A stretch of DNA of 64,000 nt from Paramoeba atlantica (GCA_977017575.1 CDRNVI010000053.1:434001-498000), one strand, 5' to 3'; shown: positions 26,403 to 36,539, counted from the stretch's first letter. The notes: generated by a model not told the origin, from the sequence alone. Numbers and translations are program-made.

Positions 26403-27431
26403 ATGTTCCACAAAATGTCTATATCTCTCTATGCTGAGTTGGAATCAATACTGAAAATAGTACTTTTCATGACATCATTCTACAATGGAATAGAATCTAC
26501 ATCTGCAACGCAACGCTCGCTATCTCCTGATCCACGGCCGCCCACTGACATAAGTGAAGCCGCATGGCCCAAGCTTAGTCCTGCTGTTTCTCGTCACAGG
26601 TGTGATTCTTGGTGTGATTCCCCAGAGATCCTCGAACAGGATGCCACTAAACATTTGCATACTACTTCACTAGGTGCGGCATATAACACTGATCATTACA
26701 CTTGCAAGAATTCCACACCAAACCTCTGTAAAAAAAGGATAGACAAAATTAAAGGTGTTTCTTTTGATTGTGTCGTGCAAAAATTGGCATTGTGTGAGAC
26801 GCAAACCAGTGATATGTGTTCAATTGGCACAGAAATATCAGCACAGCAAAGCACAATACAAGAAGTTGATCGATTCTTAAATTCACCATGTAGCACAATT
26901 TTGTATGAAGAATCGTCTTCTGAGCGTATCGCTGATGATAAAATAACGCAAATTGGTCAAGTAAAACATGCCCATGGAAACATCAAGAAATTATGGAATC
27001 GACTGCAAGAGATGAAGCTTCCCAACTTAACGGTTTTTAAACAAAACAATCGTTGCTCTCATCCTCTGCGCGCAGGTGGATATTGGGCAGTTTGGACACA
27101 AGGAGTGGAGGGGATAGGGCCCACTGCAAGCATACGTATGGAGCAACGAAACTTCAAAATTTTAGGGAGCTGTCCCAAGTTTCGGCAGAATAAGGAGCAT
27201 CATACTTTCGAGATGCAAGCTCCAATTGGCGCTGCTAATGAAAACAATTGTTCACAGAATATTTTCTCGTATGAAAACAAAGGTGATGATACTCGGGAAC
27301 TCGATATTTCTATTTATGAACTGTGGATTCACGCTCATCGGGCTAAAATTGTTCTACTTGTTCTTTTTATCGTTTGCGTACAAATTTATATGGATAGAGT
27401 TTTGCATTTTTCGGATCATGATACTCTATGA
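26403..27431 (+). CDS. Hypothetical tail-anchored protein, 342 aa
   Basis: No family recognised. The body is polar and Ser/Thr/Cys-rich with little predicted order up to about residue 180. Residues 185-250 contain an ordered-looking stretch (KKLWNRLQEMKLPNLTVF, GGYWAVWTQGVEG). One hydrophobic helix near the C-terminus (KIVLLVLFIVCVQIYM, about 315-331) followed by a short tail suggests a tail-anchored membrane protein. An in-frame ATG four codons in is an alternative start. AT-rich, like its neighbours. Confidence 0.62.
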   Translation: MFHKMSISLYAELESILKIVLFMTSFYNGIESTSATQRSLSPDPRPPTDISEAAWPKLSPAVSRHRCDSWCDSPEILEQDATKHLHTTSLGAAYNTDHYTCKNSTPNLCKKRIDKIKGVSFDCVVQKLALCETQTSDMCSIGTEISAQQSTIQEVDRFLNSPCSTILYEESSSERIADDKITQIGQVKHAHGNIKKLWNRLQEMKLPNLTVFKQNNRCSHPLRAGGYWAVWTQGVEGIGPTASIRMEQRNFKILGSCPKFRQNKEHHTFEMQAPIGAANENNCSQNIFSYENKGDDTRELDISIYELWIHAHRAKIVLLVLFIVCVQIYMDRVLHFSDHDTL

Positions 27432-27850
27432 AAAGTAGTTCGTTCTGCAAAGCTTTTCTTCGTTTTATTTTCCTTCGATATTTCAGTTCAGTTTGTTAAT
27501 CTCGCTTTACGTAAATATAGCTTTCTTGCCTTGCATGAAGTATTTAGTGCGTCACTTAACCTTTAATTTCTTGGTTAAAGTGAGTAAGAATTGTGCGCAA
27601 TATTTTGATTGATTTTATACATGTCCCTACACAGTCTCATATGCCATAATTCACTGTTCATATCCTATTTACACTCGCTATTCATACCCGATTGATTGAA
27701 TTTCAAGCAGATCTGAAAAGCCAACAAATTATTTACTTTTGATCGAAACCAACAAACTAGGCTGTTTAATGATCAATATTATTGGTGAAAATATTCTAAT
27801 AAACTTAATCAGCAGAATACCTTGTCATTACACAATATATAACTACAAAT
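27432..27850. other. AT-rich intergenic spacer
   Basis: 419 bp of AT-rich DNA with several CAATAT/TATTG words and no reading frame or RNA fold that I can support. Confidence 0.4.
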
Positions 27851-28489
27851 ATGAGCACCGAAATTCAACCCTCTACCCAGGTTAATTCCACCAGCACCCT
27901 TCCCACCCTTCCAGAGATGGACCCTGTTGCGGCTACTGTGGAAATCCGACGGTACGAGTCTGGGCTACCCACCTTGAAGGTCTACATGGATGAGCGCAAC
28001 CAGTACCTGTTTCTCCCTTCTGAGCACGTGTACGGCACCGAGGGCGCGGAACGGTTCCTACGCGCGGCGCCGGGAACCGCACAGAATCCGGTGCTATGCC
28101 GAACCCTCGCTCGGGGTTATCTCTGCCCTCGTGGGGCAACCTGTGGGTTTGTTCACGCGGACTTGGCTGCAGCAGAGTTGAGCGCGGAGTACCGTAAAAC
28201 AGATGTCCATCGGAATGATGCCATTGAGGTGGGATATCTGCGCTATCCGACGCTACCAGAGGGAACTACGCTTCCGGTGCCGCAGAAAGGGAATGAGGCA
28301 TTCACCATATCGCTTCACTCCGAAATGCTTTACAAAACAAAGGGAGGAGAGAATTTATATCGGATGTACACGCAAAGTGGGGCTCCCGCAGGGCCTCGAC
28401 GCTACACACGGTGTAATTTTTTCGAAATGAAAAAGATTTGTCATAAAGGGACGGATTGTGGTCATCTACACGTCGCGTATGACGAATGA
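27851..28489 (+). CDS. Tandem CCCH zinc-finger RNA-binding protein
   Basis: A 212-residue protein with two exact C-x8-C-x5-C-x3-H fingers: C83/C92/C98/H102 and C188/C197/C203/H207. Each finger is preceded by a similar 60-residue module (SGLPTLKVYMDER...YGTEGAERFLR and GTTLPVPQKGNEA...YKTKGGENLYRMY), so the protein is an internal duplication. CCCH proteins in kinetoplastids control mRNA stability and translation by binding 3' UTRs, and this is likely cytosolic. The 5' third is more C-rich than surrounding DNA. The specific orthologue cannot be named. Confidence 0.85.
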   Translation: MSTEIQPSTQVNSTSTLPTLPEMDPVAATVEIRRYESGLPTLKVYMDERNQYLFLPSEHVYGTEGAERFLRAAPGTAQNPVLCRTLARGYLCPRGATCGFVHADLAAAELSAEYRKTDVHRNDAIEVGYLRYPTLPEGTTLPVPQKGNEAFTISLHSEMLYKTKGGENLYRMYTQSGAPAGPRRYTRCNFFEMKKICHKGTDCGHLHVAYDE

Positions 28490-28913
28490 GAAGGTCTCCA
28501 CGGCTCGGGAATATGATGCGTCTGTCACGAAGCTATTATTAAATCAGAAAGCTCAAACAGCGTGTCAGAAAATTTCTTTCCGGGTGTTTTGTAATACACA
28601 ACATTGAAAAATTGGATTACTATGATCGTTGGAAACGGAATTTTAGAACATGTTAAGGCGAAAGTACGTGTAGATGTATGTACTAAATCCAACACACACA
28701 CACACACACAGAACTGCACACCAGACCATATTCAATGGTTGTATATGTACATCATGCACATGTACTGGGGATCTACATGTACTGTATTTCCACTGTATCA
28801 TTTGTGTAGAGTTACTATGTAGTCAATCATGTTTATGTTCAGGAGATTGTCGTCATTCAGGATAGAAGATTGTGCTGTTCGAAGAAAATAGGTGTCGGTT
28901 CAAGCTTTCCTCC
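28490..28913. other. Intergenic spacer with (CA)n microsatellite
   Basis: 424 bp spacer. A CA dinucleotide run of about nine copies lies at 28691-28710, followed by ATG/TGTA-rich sequence with repeated CATGTAC words (28750-28785). No gene is supported. Confidence 0.6.
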
Positions 28914-30785
28914 ATGCTTTGGAGTGGTTCGAATCTTTTAATCAATAAAGGAATCATACACCAAATATTTACTTTTCAGCGGTCCTGCAAGTCTTCCGGT
29001 GCAAAAGGCGATCCTCTCGGGATCAAATTACGAGACCTCTTAAGGAAATACGCAAAGATGTCGCCTTTCAATCGGAATGTCTTGGTGCCACAGCATGCAT
29101 TATTGGAACACGCTACCAATGTGCATTCGAATATTCGTGAGCCGTCGTCCAGTGCAATTTATTCAATACCATCCGATGATACAATAGAAATAATACACGA
29201 ACTTTCGGAAAGCATACTCCGGCGTGAATCAAGCCAAGAAAACGCACATGAACATCGGGGGAAAAGCAACGGTGATCCTGTGTCATTTTCGATACTAGGG
29301 CAATTTTTACATCTGTGCGAGCTGTTTGGGGGTTTCGATAGAAAGTATCATCCGGATCACACTACTGTCTCATATAATTTGGCATTTTCACAAAAACTAC
29401 AAGAAATGACTGCAAGGGAAAATCATTTCTTGACAGCAGACACTGTATCAAATTCTGACTGCACGTTTTATATCGCTTATACCGCTGCAAGGCTGGTACG
29501 TTGTGTGTTGTCCTCGAGATCTACAGTTCAGCTTGATCTGAAGTGTAGAAGCAAATTTATTTCAGCTTTGTGCCGCGTGGGCGACTTAACTGTAGCTGGT
29601 GAACTGATAATTCAAGCTGCTAAGAACCGAACTCTAAAAAAGCGTGATCTGGAACCTATAATATTGCACACACAAAATAAATTTGTCACTGATTACGTGA
29701 GAAGATTAGCGAAAGAGCACGATATCACGCTTGAGGATTGGGTCTACGGAATTCTACTTCAGCCTTCAACGCAAGACGGTGATGCTGCTGAAATTCATGA
29801 GCTATTAACCGAAATGCAGGACGATCACCCAATTATGGATCCACGAAATTTCGAGAAATTAAAGCATGTTTCCCATTATATGTCCCCTACACTGTGTCGC
29901 AATGAATCCCAAATCAGTAAGAGTTCTAATGTAGCACCGAACAGTGCAGAAAAAGCGTTCGTATCAAGGCGTACGTTGCATGGCTTCTGCAATGTTTGCC
30001 TTCGCCCGCTAAAGCTGTTTCCTTTCTCCGACAATCTTCGTGCCGAGCTGTTGCGTGATATCCAACAAATACCTCTGATACGTCCGAAATCCCGCGATGT
30101 TGTTGATCGCTTTTTTTCTAAGCTAAGAAGTACTCCCATGGATATTATTGTAGATGGCGCTAACGTCGGATATAGTGGTTTGTGTAGAGGGCCTGACAGC
30201 GATGATATCTGTTCTGTTCCTGAAAGATTGCGTCCCCCCGCACTTGTGTCACATCGGGAGCCTCCCACCAATTTTCATATTTGGTTTGAACATATTGAGG
30301 CTATACTTCAATGTGCAGCTCAACACAACCTGCGCCCCGTGGTGATGTTGCATCAGAGGCATGTTCAGCGAACTCTTCTTTGGGATAAATATCATAGCTT
30401 AGTTGCCCGGTGGGAAAAACATGGACTTCTCATTCCTACCCCAAATGGTATTGAAGATGATATATGCTGGCTATATGCAGCTGTGTTTCATAGTACTACC
30501 CTTCGACGCGTATACGTTGTCACCAATGATTTAATGCGAGATCATCACTTTTCTCTGCTTTCTCGGCGTTCATTTATGCGCTGGCGCGACACATGTCGAG
30601 TACGCTACAAGTTGTTTCCACCCGGAACCGTAGCGCGGCTAGAATTTCCGCTGCCCTACTCAAATACAATGCAATTCGATGAAACCAGTCGTAATTGGCA
30701 TATTCCAGTAGCACCCGAAAAACCAAGTGATGAAGAGTTCAATGCGAAATGGTATTGCGTACAAATTGCCTCTGTGCGCAAATGA
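28914..30785 (+). CDS. PRORP: Protein-only RNase P (PRORP), probably mitochondrial
   Basis: A 623-residue protein. The C-terminal NYN metallonuclease has DGANVGY (D414), the acidic pair/triplet in GIEDDICWL (E514-D516) and VVTNDLMRDHHFSLL (D539), followed by FMRWRDTCRVRYKL. A zinc-binding bridge is suggested by CNVC (about residue 361) and a late H and WYC near the C-terminus. The helical N-terminal half holds PPR-like repeats (KFISALCRVGDLTVAGELI). PRORP removes 5' leaders from tRNA precursors without RNA. The N-terminus (MLWSGSNLLINKGIIHQ...RSCKSSGAK) is basic and suggests mitochondrial import, like trypanosome PRORP2. The start is the first ATG in frame. Confidence 0.93.
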   Translation: MLWSGSNLLINKGIIHQIFTFQRSCKSSGAKGDPLGIKLRDLLRKYAKMSPFNRNVLVPQHALLEHATNVHSNIREPSSSAIYSIPSDDTIEIIHELSESILRRESSQENAHEHRGKSNGDPVSFSILGQFLHLCELFGGFDRKYHPDHTTVSYNLAFSQKLQEMTARENHFLTADTVSNSDCTFYIAYTAARLVRCVLSSRSTVQLDLKCRSKFISALCRVGDLTVAGELIIQAAKNRTLKKRDLEPIILHTQNKFVTDYVRRLAKEHDITLEDWVYGILLQPSTQDGDAAEIHELLTEMQDDHPIMDPRNFEKLKHVSHYMSPTLCRNESQISKSSNVAPNSAEKAFVSRRTLHGFCNVCLRPLKLFPFSDNLRAELLRDIQQIPLIRPKSRDVVDRFFSKLRSTPMDIIVDGANVGYSGLCRGPDSDDICSVPERLRPPALVSHREPPTNFHIWFEHIEAILQCAAQHNLRPVVMLHQRHVQRTLLWDKYHSLVARWEKHGLLIPTPNGIEDDICWLYAAVFHSTTLRRVYVVTNDLMRDHHFSLLSRRSFMRWRDTCRVRYKLFPPGTVARLEFPLPYSNTMQFDETSRNWHIPVAPEKPSDEEFNAKWYCVQIASVRK

Positions 30786-30820
30786 TCAAAAAAATGTATT
30801 ATTTCACGTATTACGACATG

Positions 30821-30867
30821 TATAGGGGGCATCTGCTATATCTCAGATATAGCAGATGCCCCCTATA
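30821..30867. repeat. Perfect 47-bp palindrome (23-bp arms, one central base)
   Basis: The arm at 30821-30843 starts TATAGGGGGCATCTGC, and the arm at 30845-30867 is its exact reverse complement, ending GCAGATGCCCCCTATA. The centre is a single C at 30844. It could extrude as a cruciform or form a near-loopless RNA hairpin in the PRORP 3' UTR or the next 5' region. Confidence 0.97.
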
Positions 30868-30907
30868 AAATCCAAGATAGTAGTACAATCCCCAGATAAC
30901 CTGGGGG

Positions 30908-30947
30908 TCTAAAATCGTTTAGTTTTGTCTAAAGTCGTTTAGTTTTG
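30908..30947 (+). repeat. 20-bp tandem direct repeat
   Basis: Two adjacent copies of TCTAAA[AG]TCGTTTAGTTTTG differing at one base. Confidence 0.93.
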
Positions 30948-31154
30948 TACGTATATTTCACACGTATGAACGATTCTGTAGTATGACTTCAGACTCTATC
31001 TTTCTATTCCGACCTCGAAAAAGATTATTGTATGTCCGAAGTAAACACACCACGTAGCATAGCAATATTATTCTCGAATATGATCTTGATGGCGCATAGT
31101 TAAGATATGAGTACACCTCGGAGATACTAAAGCTTTCATCCCGGCTATTGGATT

Positions 31155-34028
31155 ATGACAGTTAGTACACTCCTGATTTTCTTCGTTTTTTCTTCTTTTG
31201 GAAACAGTGCGCATAGAAAACCCTCACTGCCGCAATATCGCGCATTCTTCCTTCTAAGACGATTTTATGCTGGTGATGCTAATAAAACAGCGTGTGTTAC
31301 TATTTTCGAACAATCCTTAGACAAAACGGCAGATGTGGCGTATCCGCATTGCACTAGCACGCTTCCTTATGACACACAAGCCCTGGCAAAAGATGTAGAT
31401 ACGAATGAAAAAGATGCTCACAAATCTTTCAAGCAGGACCTTTTGTATTCGGGAAACGACGGTCGATTTCTGCGCGTGAAATCAGTTTCACAGCATACGG
31501 ATGACTACATTCTTTCCATGAACTATTCAATATCAATCTCCAGCATCGTATGTTCCCCTGACCACCGACATGCTATCATATACTTTAAAGAAAGTGAGGC
31601 GGCTTTTGATTTCTACGATCGAGCACGAGTCTCAGAAATAGTCACCTCACAAGATTCTTTCTTGGACGCATCGGGTACACCCTTAACAATCCGTCTGAAG
31701 GAAGTCAGAATGATTGATCCCATGACCATCAGTCTTTATGGTAGTACTACACAGGGCTTGGAGCTTTTTGAAGCGCTTCAACTAGAGTTGTCCACAAATG
31801 CTCTGACTGCTACAACAGAGGACGAAAATGTATACGATCCGCTCTTCTTTAAGTCAAAAACGACGTGTCAGATGAGGCAACATACTATGCAGAATAAAAC
31901 GGAGAAGTCAAAAGCATCAATGAAGATTCCTGAACTGTATGATGTCGAGGGTGAGAAAAAAGTTCTTTCTGAAATGAAATCTGAAGATGAGCACAACGAA
32001 CGTATACCATACAACAGTGTACTACAATGCATACAAGGCGTTTATGATGTTATTTTACAATTTTTGCGGAGCTTTCGAAATTTGGTTTCGTCTATCCTGC
32101 AGCGAGCAGAAAATCACAATCCCTTAAGTAATAACACCATTCCCGTCGAATCACATTCACGTCCACTGTCACCCATGATTTCACATTCTCGGAAATCTAT
32201 TAGCAGTAGCAGAGATTTTTCCGACTTACCAAGCGGTCAGTATTTAGATAGTGACTCTAATACACATCATTCAGATTACAACACGTTGTATAATCGTATA
32301 CGAAGAAACCACTGGAGCATTCTTCACTCTCCTGAAGGGCTTTCATACGGTTCCCAGTCTTATTCGGAGGAAGACAGTGAGGCCGATCAAAAAGATGGAA
32401 ATTTCTTTATGCCGCGCTTCAATCAAACATACCGGTGGCTATTCGGAAAAAGGCGCTTTTCAAGCGAGTGGAATATTCCTTTTTTTCCCACCAGTTTGTT
32501 GCAGCAGTTGCAGCACGAATTAGGGACTTCTTCTGATGACCTTTCATCAACGGAGCGCTTTGTAGACGGGTACTTTCGAAAGCCAGTACGTACCGTTCTG
32601 GAAGATATTTACGTCAATGCCAGTCTTCGCTTATCTCCCACGCTCACTTTTTCTGTTGATTACGAAAATAAGTTAAATGCCTTACGACTCACGGTCGAAA
32701 ACGATTATGAATATCGGAATGTTGGTCATTTAAAATTTCGGATGGACCGCGCATTACTCGGGCATTTTAAGTTTTCCCTTCCGCTGCTTCACTCGCACTT
32801 AGGGGGAATAACTTTCCTTGTGGGGTACGTTCCCCTTTCTATTTGTTTTGACACGAATCCTTCAGTTATGTTTTCTTTCTACGTTGGTTCTGATACTGAT
32901 GTTGACTTTCGAACGGTAACAACCGGAAAATATACTTGGGGATTCAACTGGAAACGAAAGGTCGATCAGTCTTCCCAATTCGTGGATATTGAGAGGTTTG
33001 CTTCTCATTCTAACCCACGTCACGTTCCATTCGGCTTTTCTCGCATTTTTCATTCCTGTCTTGTGAAACGTAGCAAATCGGAAGAGGAAGCCTCCGACGA
33101 TTTCGATTCTTATTTCGACACTTTTGAGCGTGCCGGATCACATGCCTTTCAAGTGAGTAAACTAGAGGAGTGTTCGCAGCTGTGCATTGCTAGGAATCGG
33201 AAGCAAAATCGTATTCTTCCTATGAGTTTTTCTAATAGTTCACTTGGTGGGCCGATCGCTGATAGTCCGCGACGTGATTCCTATGAGTGGGATGAGTTGT
33301 CGAATTCGTATTTTGGGGAAACCGACTCTCAATGCACATTTTTCCGTACTTTTCGTAAAGGAAAACATCTTTTTTGTGAATTGGGGAAGTCGTGCAGTCC
33401 AAGTCTTCTTGTCCACGAAGGCTACGATGAATTTTACAGATTCGACGCTGGAGACTACAAAGTGCGCCCCGCTGTTTCTTCAGATAGTAGATTGAATATT
33501 AGGTGGTTCTTTGAAGTCCCCTTCACAGCTATGTTTGCCGTTGGTCCTTGCCAACTCTCATCTCGGCTGGGAGGCCCGTATGTTGCATTGGAACTGGGAA
33601 CTGACACTCACACCACTCGCAAGATGAGTAAAGACAGGCAGAGACCCCTAGAACGGACGGAGCTACAAATTCACGTGAATTTTTATCTTTCTTTGTCTAT
33701 GGGATTGCGTTTCCTATTTTTGAATGCCCATATACTTTTTTTAGACTTCTCAGCTCTTCGCTTCAACTTAGCGACTACCAGAATCTTTTTGCATTATTCT
33801 CCATTGTATCTTCTAACCGTTACTTGGGACGGGGGAAACCGAAGCACTTGTCGCGAGTGGTTTCCGCAAATGAATGAGCAATTTTTCCCTGCAGCAACCG
33901 AATTGGAAGGTTTTGCTCTCATTACACCAGTTGACCCAGAAATTTCCCTGAGCGGGTTTTCCTGGTTACCTGAATTACCTGAAAATCCTGAATTACCGAG
34001 CCCTGGCAATGTATTTCCTATCAACTAG
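31155..34028 (+). CDS. Large secreted/luminal protein with PAN/Apple-like cysteine module
   Basis: An unrecognised 957-residue protein. Residues 1-18 (TVSTLLIFFVFSSFGNSA) look like a signal peptide. Residues 40-230 are globular with KESEAAFDF and TIRLKEV strands. Residues 330-420 are Ser-rich and acidic linker. Residues 480-640 are beta-rich (TLTFSVDYENKLNALRL, YRNVGHLKF). About residues 655-775 carry cysteines in a PAN/Apple-like order (LEECSQLC, CTFFRTFRKGKHLFCELG, SC). The last 160 residues are again beta-rich and hydrophobic (FYLSLSMGLRFLFLNAHILFLDF). Secretory or surface location is inferred from the signal peptide and cysteines. No transmembrane anchor is evident at the end. Confidence 0.72.
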   Translation: MTVSTLLIFFVFSSFGNSAHRKPSLPQYRAFFLLRRFYAGDANKTACVTIFEQSLDKTADVAYPHCTSTLPYDTQALAKDVDTNEKDAHKSFKQDLLYSGNDGRFLRVKSVSQHTDDYILSMNYSISISSIVCSPDHRHAIIYFKESEAAFDFYDRARVSEIVTSQDSFLDASGTPLTIRLKEVRMIDPMTISLYGSTTQGLELFEALQLELSTNALTATTEDENVYDPLFFKSKTTCQMRQHTMQNKTEKSKASMKIPELYDVEGEKKVLSEMKSEDEHNERIPYNSVLQCIQGVYDVILQFLRSFRNLVSSILQRAENHNPLSNNTIPVESHSRPLSPMISHSRKSISSSRDFSDLPSGQYLDSDSNTHHSDYNTLYNRIRRNHWSILHSPEGLSYGSQSYSEEDSEADQKDGNFFMPRFNQTYRWLFGKRRFSSEWNIPFFPTSLLQQLQHELGTSSDDLSSTERFVDGYFRKPVRTVLEDIYVNASLRLSPTLTFSVDYENKLNALRLTVENDYEYRNVGHLKFRMDRALLGHFKFSLPLLHSHLGGITFLVGYVPLSICFDTNPSVMFSFYVGSDTDVDFRTVTTGKYTWGFNWKRKVDQSSQFVDIERFASHSNPRHVPFGFSRIFHSCLVKRSKSEEEASDDFDSYFDTFERAGSHAFQVSKLEECSQLCIARNRKQNRILPMSFSNSSLGGPIADSPRRDSYEWDELSNSYFGETDSQCTFFRTFRKGKHLFCELGKSCSPSLLVHEGYDEFYRFDAGDYKVRPAVSSDSRLNIRWFFEVPFTAMFAVGPCQLSSRLGGPYVALELGTDTHTTRKMSKDRQRPLERTELQIHVNFYLSLSMGLRFLFLNAHILFLDFSALRFNLATTRIFLHYSPLYLLTVTWDGGNRSTCREWFPQMNEQFFPAATELEGFALITPVDPEISLSGFSWLPELPENPELPSPGNVFPIN

Positions 34029-34471
34029 AGTAGTAATTTGGTCTAGATTAGAAAATCAATGCAAAAATACAGAGAGACCTCCACATTGATTTATTGTGGC
34101 TAAGATATGCGCACAACCCCTTTACCCCATCAATTTGGTAATACTCAGATACTTCGTTGCTCATTCCGGGAACTAGTGTCCTGTAGTAGCAACACTTGAT
34201 CTTGAACTACTGTATAGATTTCCTGTGTTGATCAAGTGTATCTTCTTTCTAAAACAAATCTTCTTTCTATACCGAAAGATCCCGCTTTTTGTTTATATGG
34301 CTGCTAATTAGTAGTACTAAATATAGTACAGCTAAATATACAATACATAGTACTACTGTAGTACTATCTTTAATACTGCAGTCTACAGTATATGTATTTA
34401 ACATGTCTACCTTTTTCCACTTTAAATTTCTTCGGTTTACACACTTTGGTTTGCACTTTCGTCCACATTTG
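34029..34471. other. Intergenic spacer with inverted repeats
   Basis: 443 bp. ACACTTGATC (34192-34201) and its exact reverse complement (34230-34239) form a 10-bp stem with a 28-base loop. A TAGTACTACTGTAGTACTA palindrome lies near 34350, and ATCTTCTTTCT occurs twice around 34240-34270. An in-frame upstream ATG at 34403 could extend RPB7 but has no homology support. Confidence 0.55.
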
Positions 34472-34963
34472 ATGTACTTCAAATTAGTGTTAACACAAAC
34501 TGTTGCTGTTCCTCCGGTACACTTCGGTCCTACGTTATACGAAAGTATTCGAAGATTACTGTGCACCGCAGTTGAGGGTCACGTTGAGCTAGAGCATGAG
34601 TCTTTCGTCATAGCTGTCCTCGATATTAAATCAATGACTCCGGGAAAGCTCATGGATTTTGGTGATGCACTTTTTTCTGTACAGTACGAGGCATTAGTTC
34701 AGAGGCACTTTCCTGGTGAGGTTGTTGAAGGTTGGGTTTCTCGAATCATCCCTCCTTCCTCTGTAAGTTTTCGAGTGGGCGCGCTCACTGCACACACTTA
34801 TATTGCTGCTACGAATCAGTCGTATCGTTACGATGGAGATATAAACGGCTTTGTTAATGCTTTGGGCACAACTGCACTAAAGGAAGGATCTGTATGTCCT
34901 ATACGTATCACAGGCTCACTGATTCCAGGAAATACAATCAAACTCAGTGCAGACGTTTGTTGA
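34472..34963 (+). CDS. RPB7: RNA polymerase II subunit RPB7
   Basis: A 163-residue protein collinear with RPB7: HFGPTLYESIRRLL, then VEGHVELEHESFVIAVLDI, GDALFSVQYEALVQRHFPGEVVEGWVS in the N-terminal tip domain, and a C-terminal OB fold ending CPIRITGSLIPGNTIKLS. RPB7 with RPB4 forms the stalk of Pol II in the nucleus. Among stalk paralogues, its 163 residues fit RPB7 (about 171) better than RPC25 (about 200). The start at 34472 is chosen because the distance from Met to HFGP equals that in other RPB7 proteins; the reading frame continues upstream with another ATG at 34403. Confidence 0.88.
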   Translation: MYFKLVLTQTVAVPPVHFGPTLYESIRRLLCTAVEGHVELEHESFVIAVLDIKSMTPGKLMDFGDALFSVQYEALVQRHFPGEVVEGWVSRIIPPSSVSFRVGALTAHTYIAATNQSYRYDGDINGFVNALGTTALKEGSVCPIRITGSLIPGNTIKLSADVC

Positions 34964-35234
34964 TGTATCCCACTTCGTAACCACTAGTCTTGAAATAATA
35001 TAAGAATAAAATGGGGCTAATATGGGTTAATAACGGGGAAATATGGCACGATCTGTATTACGAATATCATTCTGATATTCCTCGCGTATTTATGCATAAA
35101 ACATAAACAATTTTAAAACATAAACATTTTCTTGCGCGGCTTGGTAATTTATTTCTATTGTTCTTATATCAGAGATTGCGTTTCAAAATCATGTTGTATC
35201 CTTATGCTTCTATATTTTTAAAAACAGCGTGACT

Positions 35235-36539
35235 ATGCCTGGCGGAGGTCACCAGAGAGAACAGTTTGACTACATACTGGGAAAAATATCTGAGGCTATC
35301 CAGCAGCGTGATGGGAAGGAACTAACTGTTTTTCTTGGTATGTTTAAGTCATTGCTGGGTCTTTTCGTCTCTCAGTCTGAGAAAATAATAAAACGTACGT
35401 GTGAAAACGATAGGCGAAAAGTCATCAATGGTTTCGACAAACAGAAAAATCTTGGAACATCCGATAGAGACCAATGGCGGGAATTTTTGTTATCCTTTGT
35501 GTACGTATTCCGACGTCTAAATTTCTCACATGTCGACGATTTTAAAAATATGTATAAGTTATTTCACTTGTATCAGATTGTTTTTCGGTTTACCGTTTCC
35601 ACAGATACGAATCGCATTCCACCAGCGTGTGCGACTTATTGGTGTCTTCCCCCATTGGTGTATCTTCTCGATTTCGTATACAACAGCGCAGTTCAGGTAG
35701 GATGTTCGGCTGATATGGAAACTGTGCAAAACTTTGCGCGAGAAGCCCGTCAGCTTATTTTGTTTTGTCAAAAGATCACTCTAATTGAAAAAGCAGTGCC
35801 CCCTCTAGTAAATACTATGTTGAGTGTATTTTTAGCTTCCTTTAATCTTGAACAGTGCCGTGCACTGCTCGTTGGCATCGCAACCATGGAGAGGCAGGGA
35901 TTTTCGCTGCGCGCGGTATCGGATGATAGTCAGCGTGTCGCGTATGATTTTTACCTCGGTAGAATGCGTTTGTATGAGACCAACTTTGTGGGAGCTGCGA
36001 CATCACTTTACTCCGCATTCGTGGCAATACAAAACACAAGCGAGAAACACATCAACAGTTCTCTTGTACTTTATTATCTAACAGTGGCCCAGCTTTGCAA
36101 TGGAGTTTTAACTCCTGCGCATCTCTTGCAAAAATACGCATTGCTGGATCTTTTGACCTTTGTAAAAGCTCTTAGAAGTGCAAATTACTCAGACTTTGAA
36201 ACATGTTTGCTGATAAATCAGGCACAGCTTCGTGAAAAGGGTATATATGCCTTGCTCTACCATATGCTATCATCTTTACATGTCGTTATGCTTCGAAGAG
36301 TGCATTATGTGCATATTAAAATAGGCCTTGATCCAAGTCGCATAAGACTAGAGTATATCGCACGTATGATGATACTACTTGGAACTTCAGAATCCGAAAC
36401 CACTGAGGAAGCAGTATTTAGTCTTCTTTCTCCTCTGGTCAGCTCTGGTTTGATTAAAGGGTATATTTCACAAGAACATAAGATTTTGGTCCTTAGCAAG
36501 ACGAATCCGTTTCCTTCTAGATTGGCTTTGTTGGAATAA
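35235..36539 (+). CDS. PCID2: PCI-domain protein, PCID2/Thp1 of the TREX-2 complex
   Basis: A 434-residue helical protein ending in a PCI winged helix. Diagnostic segments are YDFYLGRMRLYETNFVGAATSLYSAF, LLQKYALLDLLTFVKALRSANY and the end GYISQEHKILVLSKTNPFPS, which is the characteristic PCID2/Thp1 terminus (GYISHQHxKLVVSKxNPFP in animals). PCID2 pairs with a Sac3-type protein and couples transcription to mRNA export at nuclear pores. Length is close to animal PCID2 (399). The start is the ATG at 35235, shortly after an AACAG acceptor-like AG. Confidence 0.92.
   Translation: MPGGGHQREQFDYILGKISEAIQQRDGKELTVFLGMFKSLLGLFVSQSEKIIKRTCENDRRKVINGFDKQKNLGTSDRDQWREFLLSFVYVFRRLNFSHVDDFKNMYKLFHLYQIVFRFTVSTDTNRIPPACATYWCLPPLVYLLDFVYNSAVQVGCSADMETVQNFAREARQLILFCQKITLIEKAVPPLVNTMLSVFLASFNLEQCRALLVGIATMERQGFSLRAVSDDSQRVAYDFYLGRMRLYETNFVGAATSLYSAFVAIQNTSEKHINSSLVLYYLTVAQLCNGVLTPAHLLQKYALLDLLTFVKALRSANYSDFETCLLINQAQLREKGIYALLYHMLSSLHVVMLRRVHYVHIKIGLDPSRIRLEYIARMMILLGTSESETTEEAVFSLLSPLVSSGLIKGYISQEHKILVLSKTNPFPSRLALLE

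Larger units (their letters stand above)
30786..31154. other. Intergenic spacer with palindrome and short repeats
   Basis: 369 bp between PRORP and the large secreted protein. It holds the 47-bp palindrome (30821-30867), a second small hairpin (CCCCAG 30890-30895 with CTGGGG 30901-30906) and a 20-bp direct repeat (30908-30927 and 30928-30947). No reading frame is supported. Confidence 0.7.

Noticed and set aside
28691-28710. (CA)n run as a regulatory element
   Set aside because: A simple microsatellite; nothing in the context supports function.
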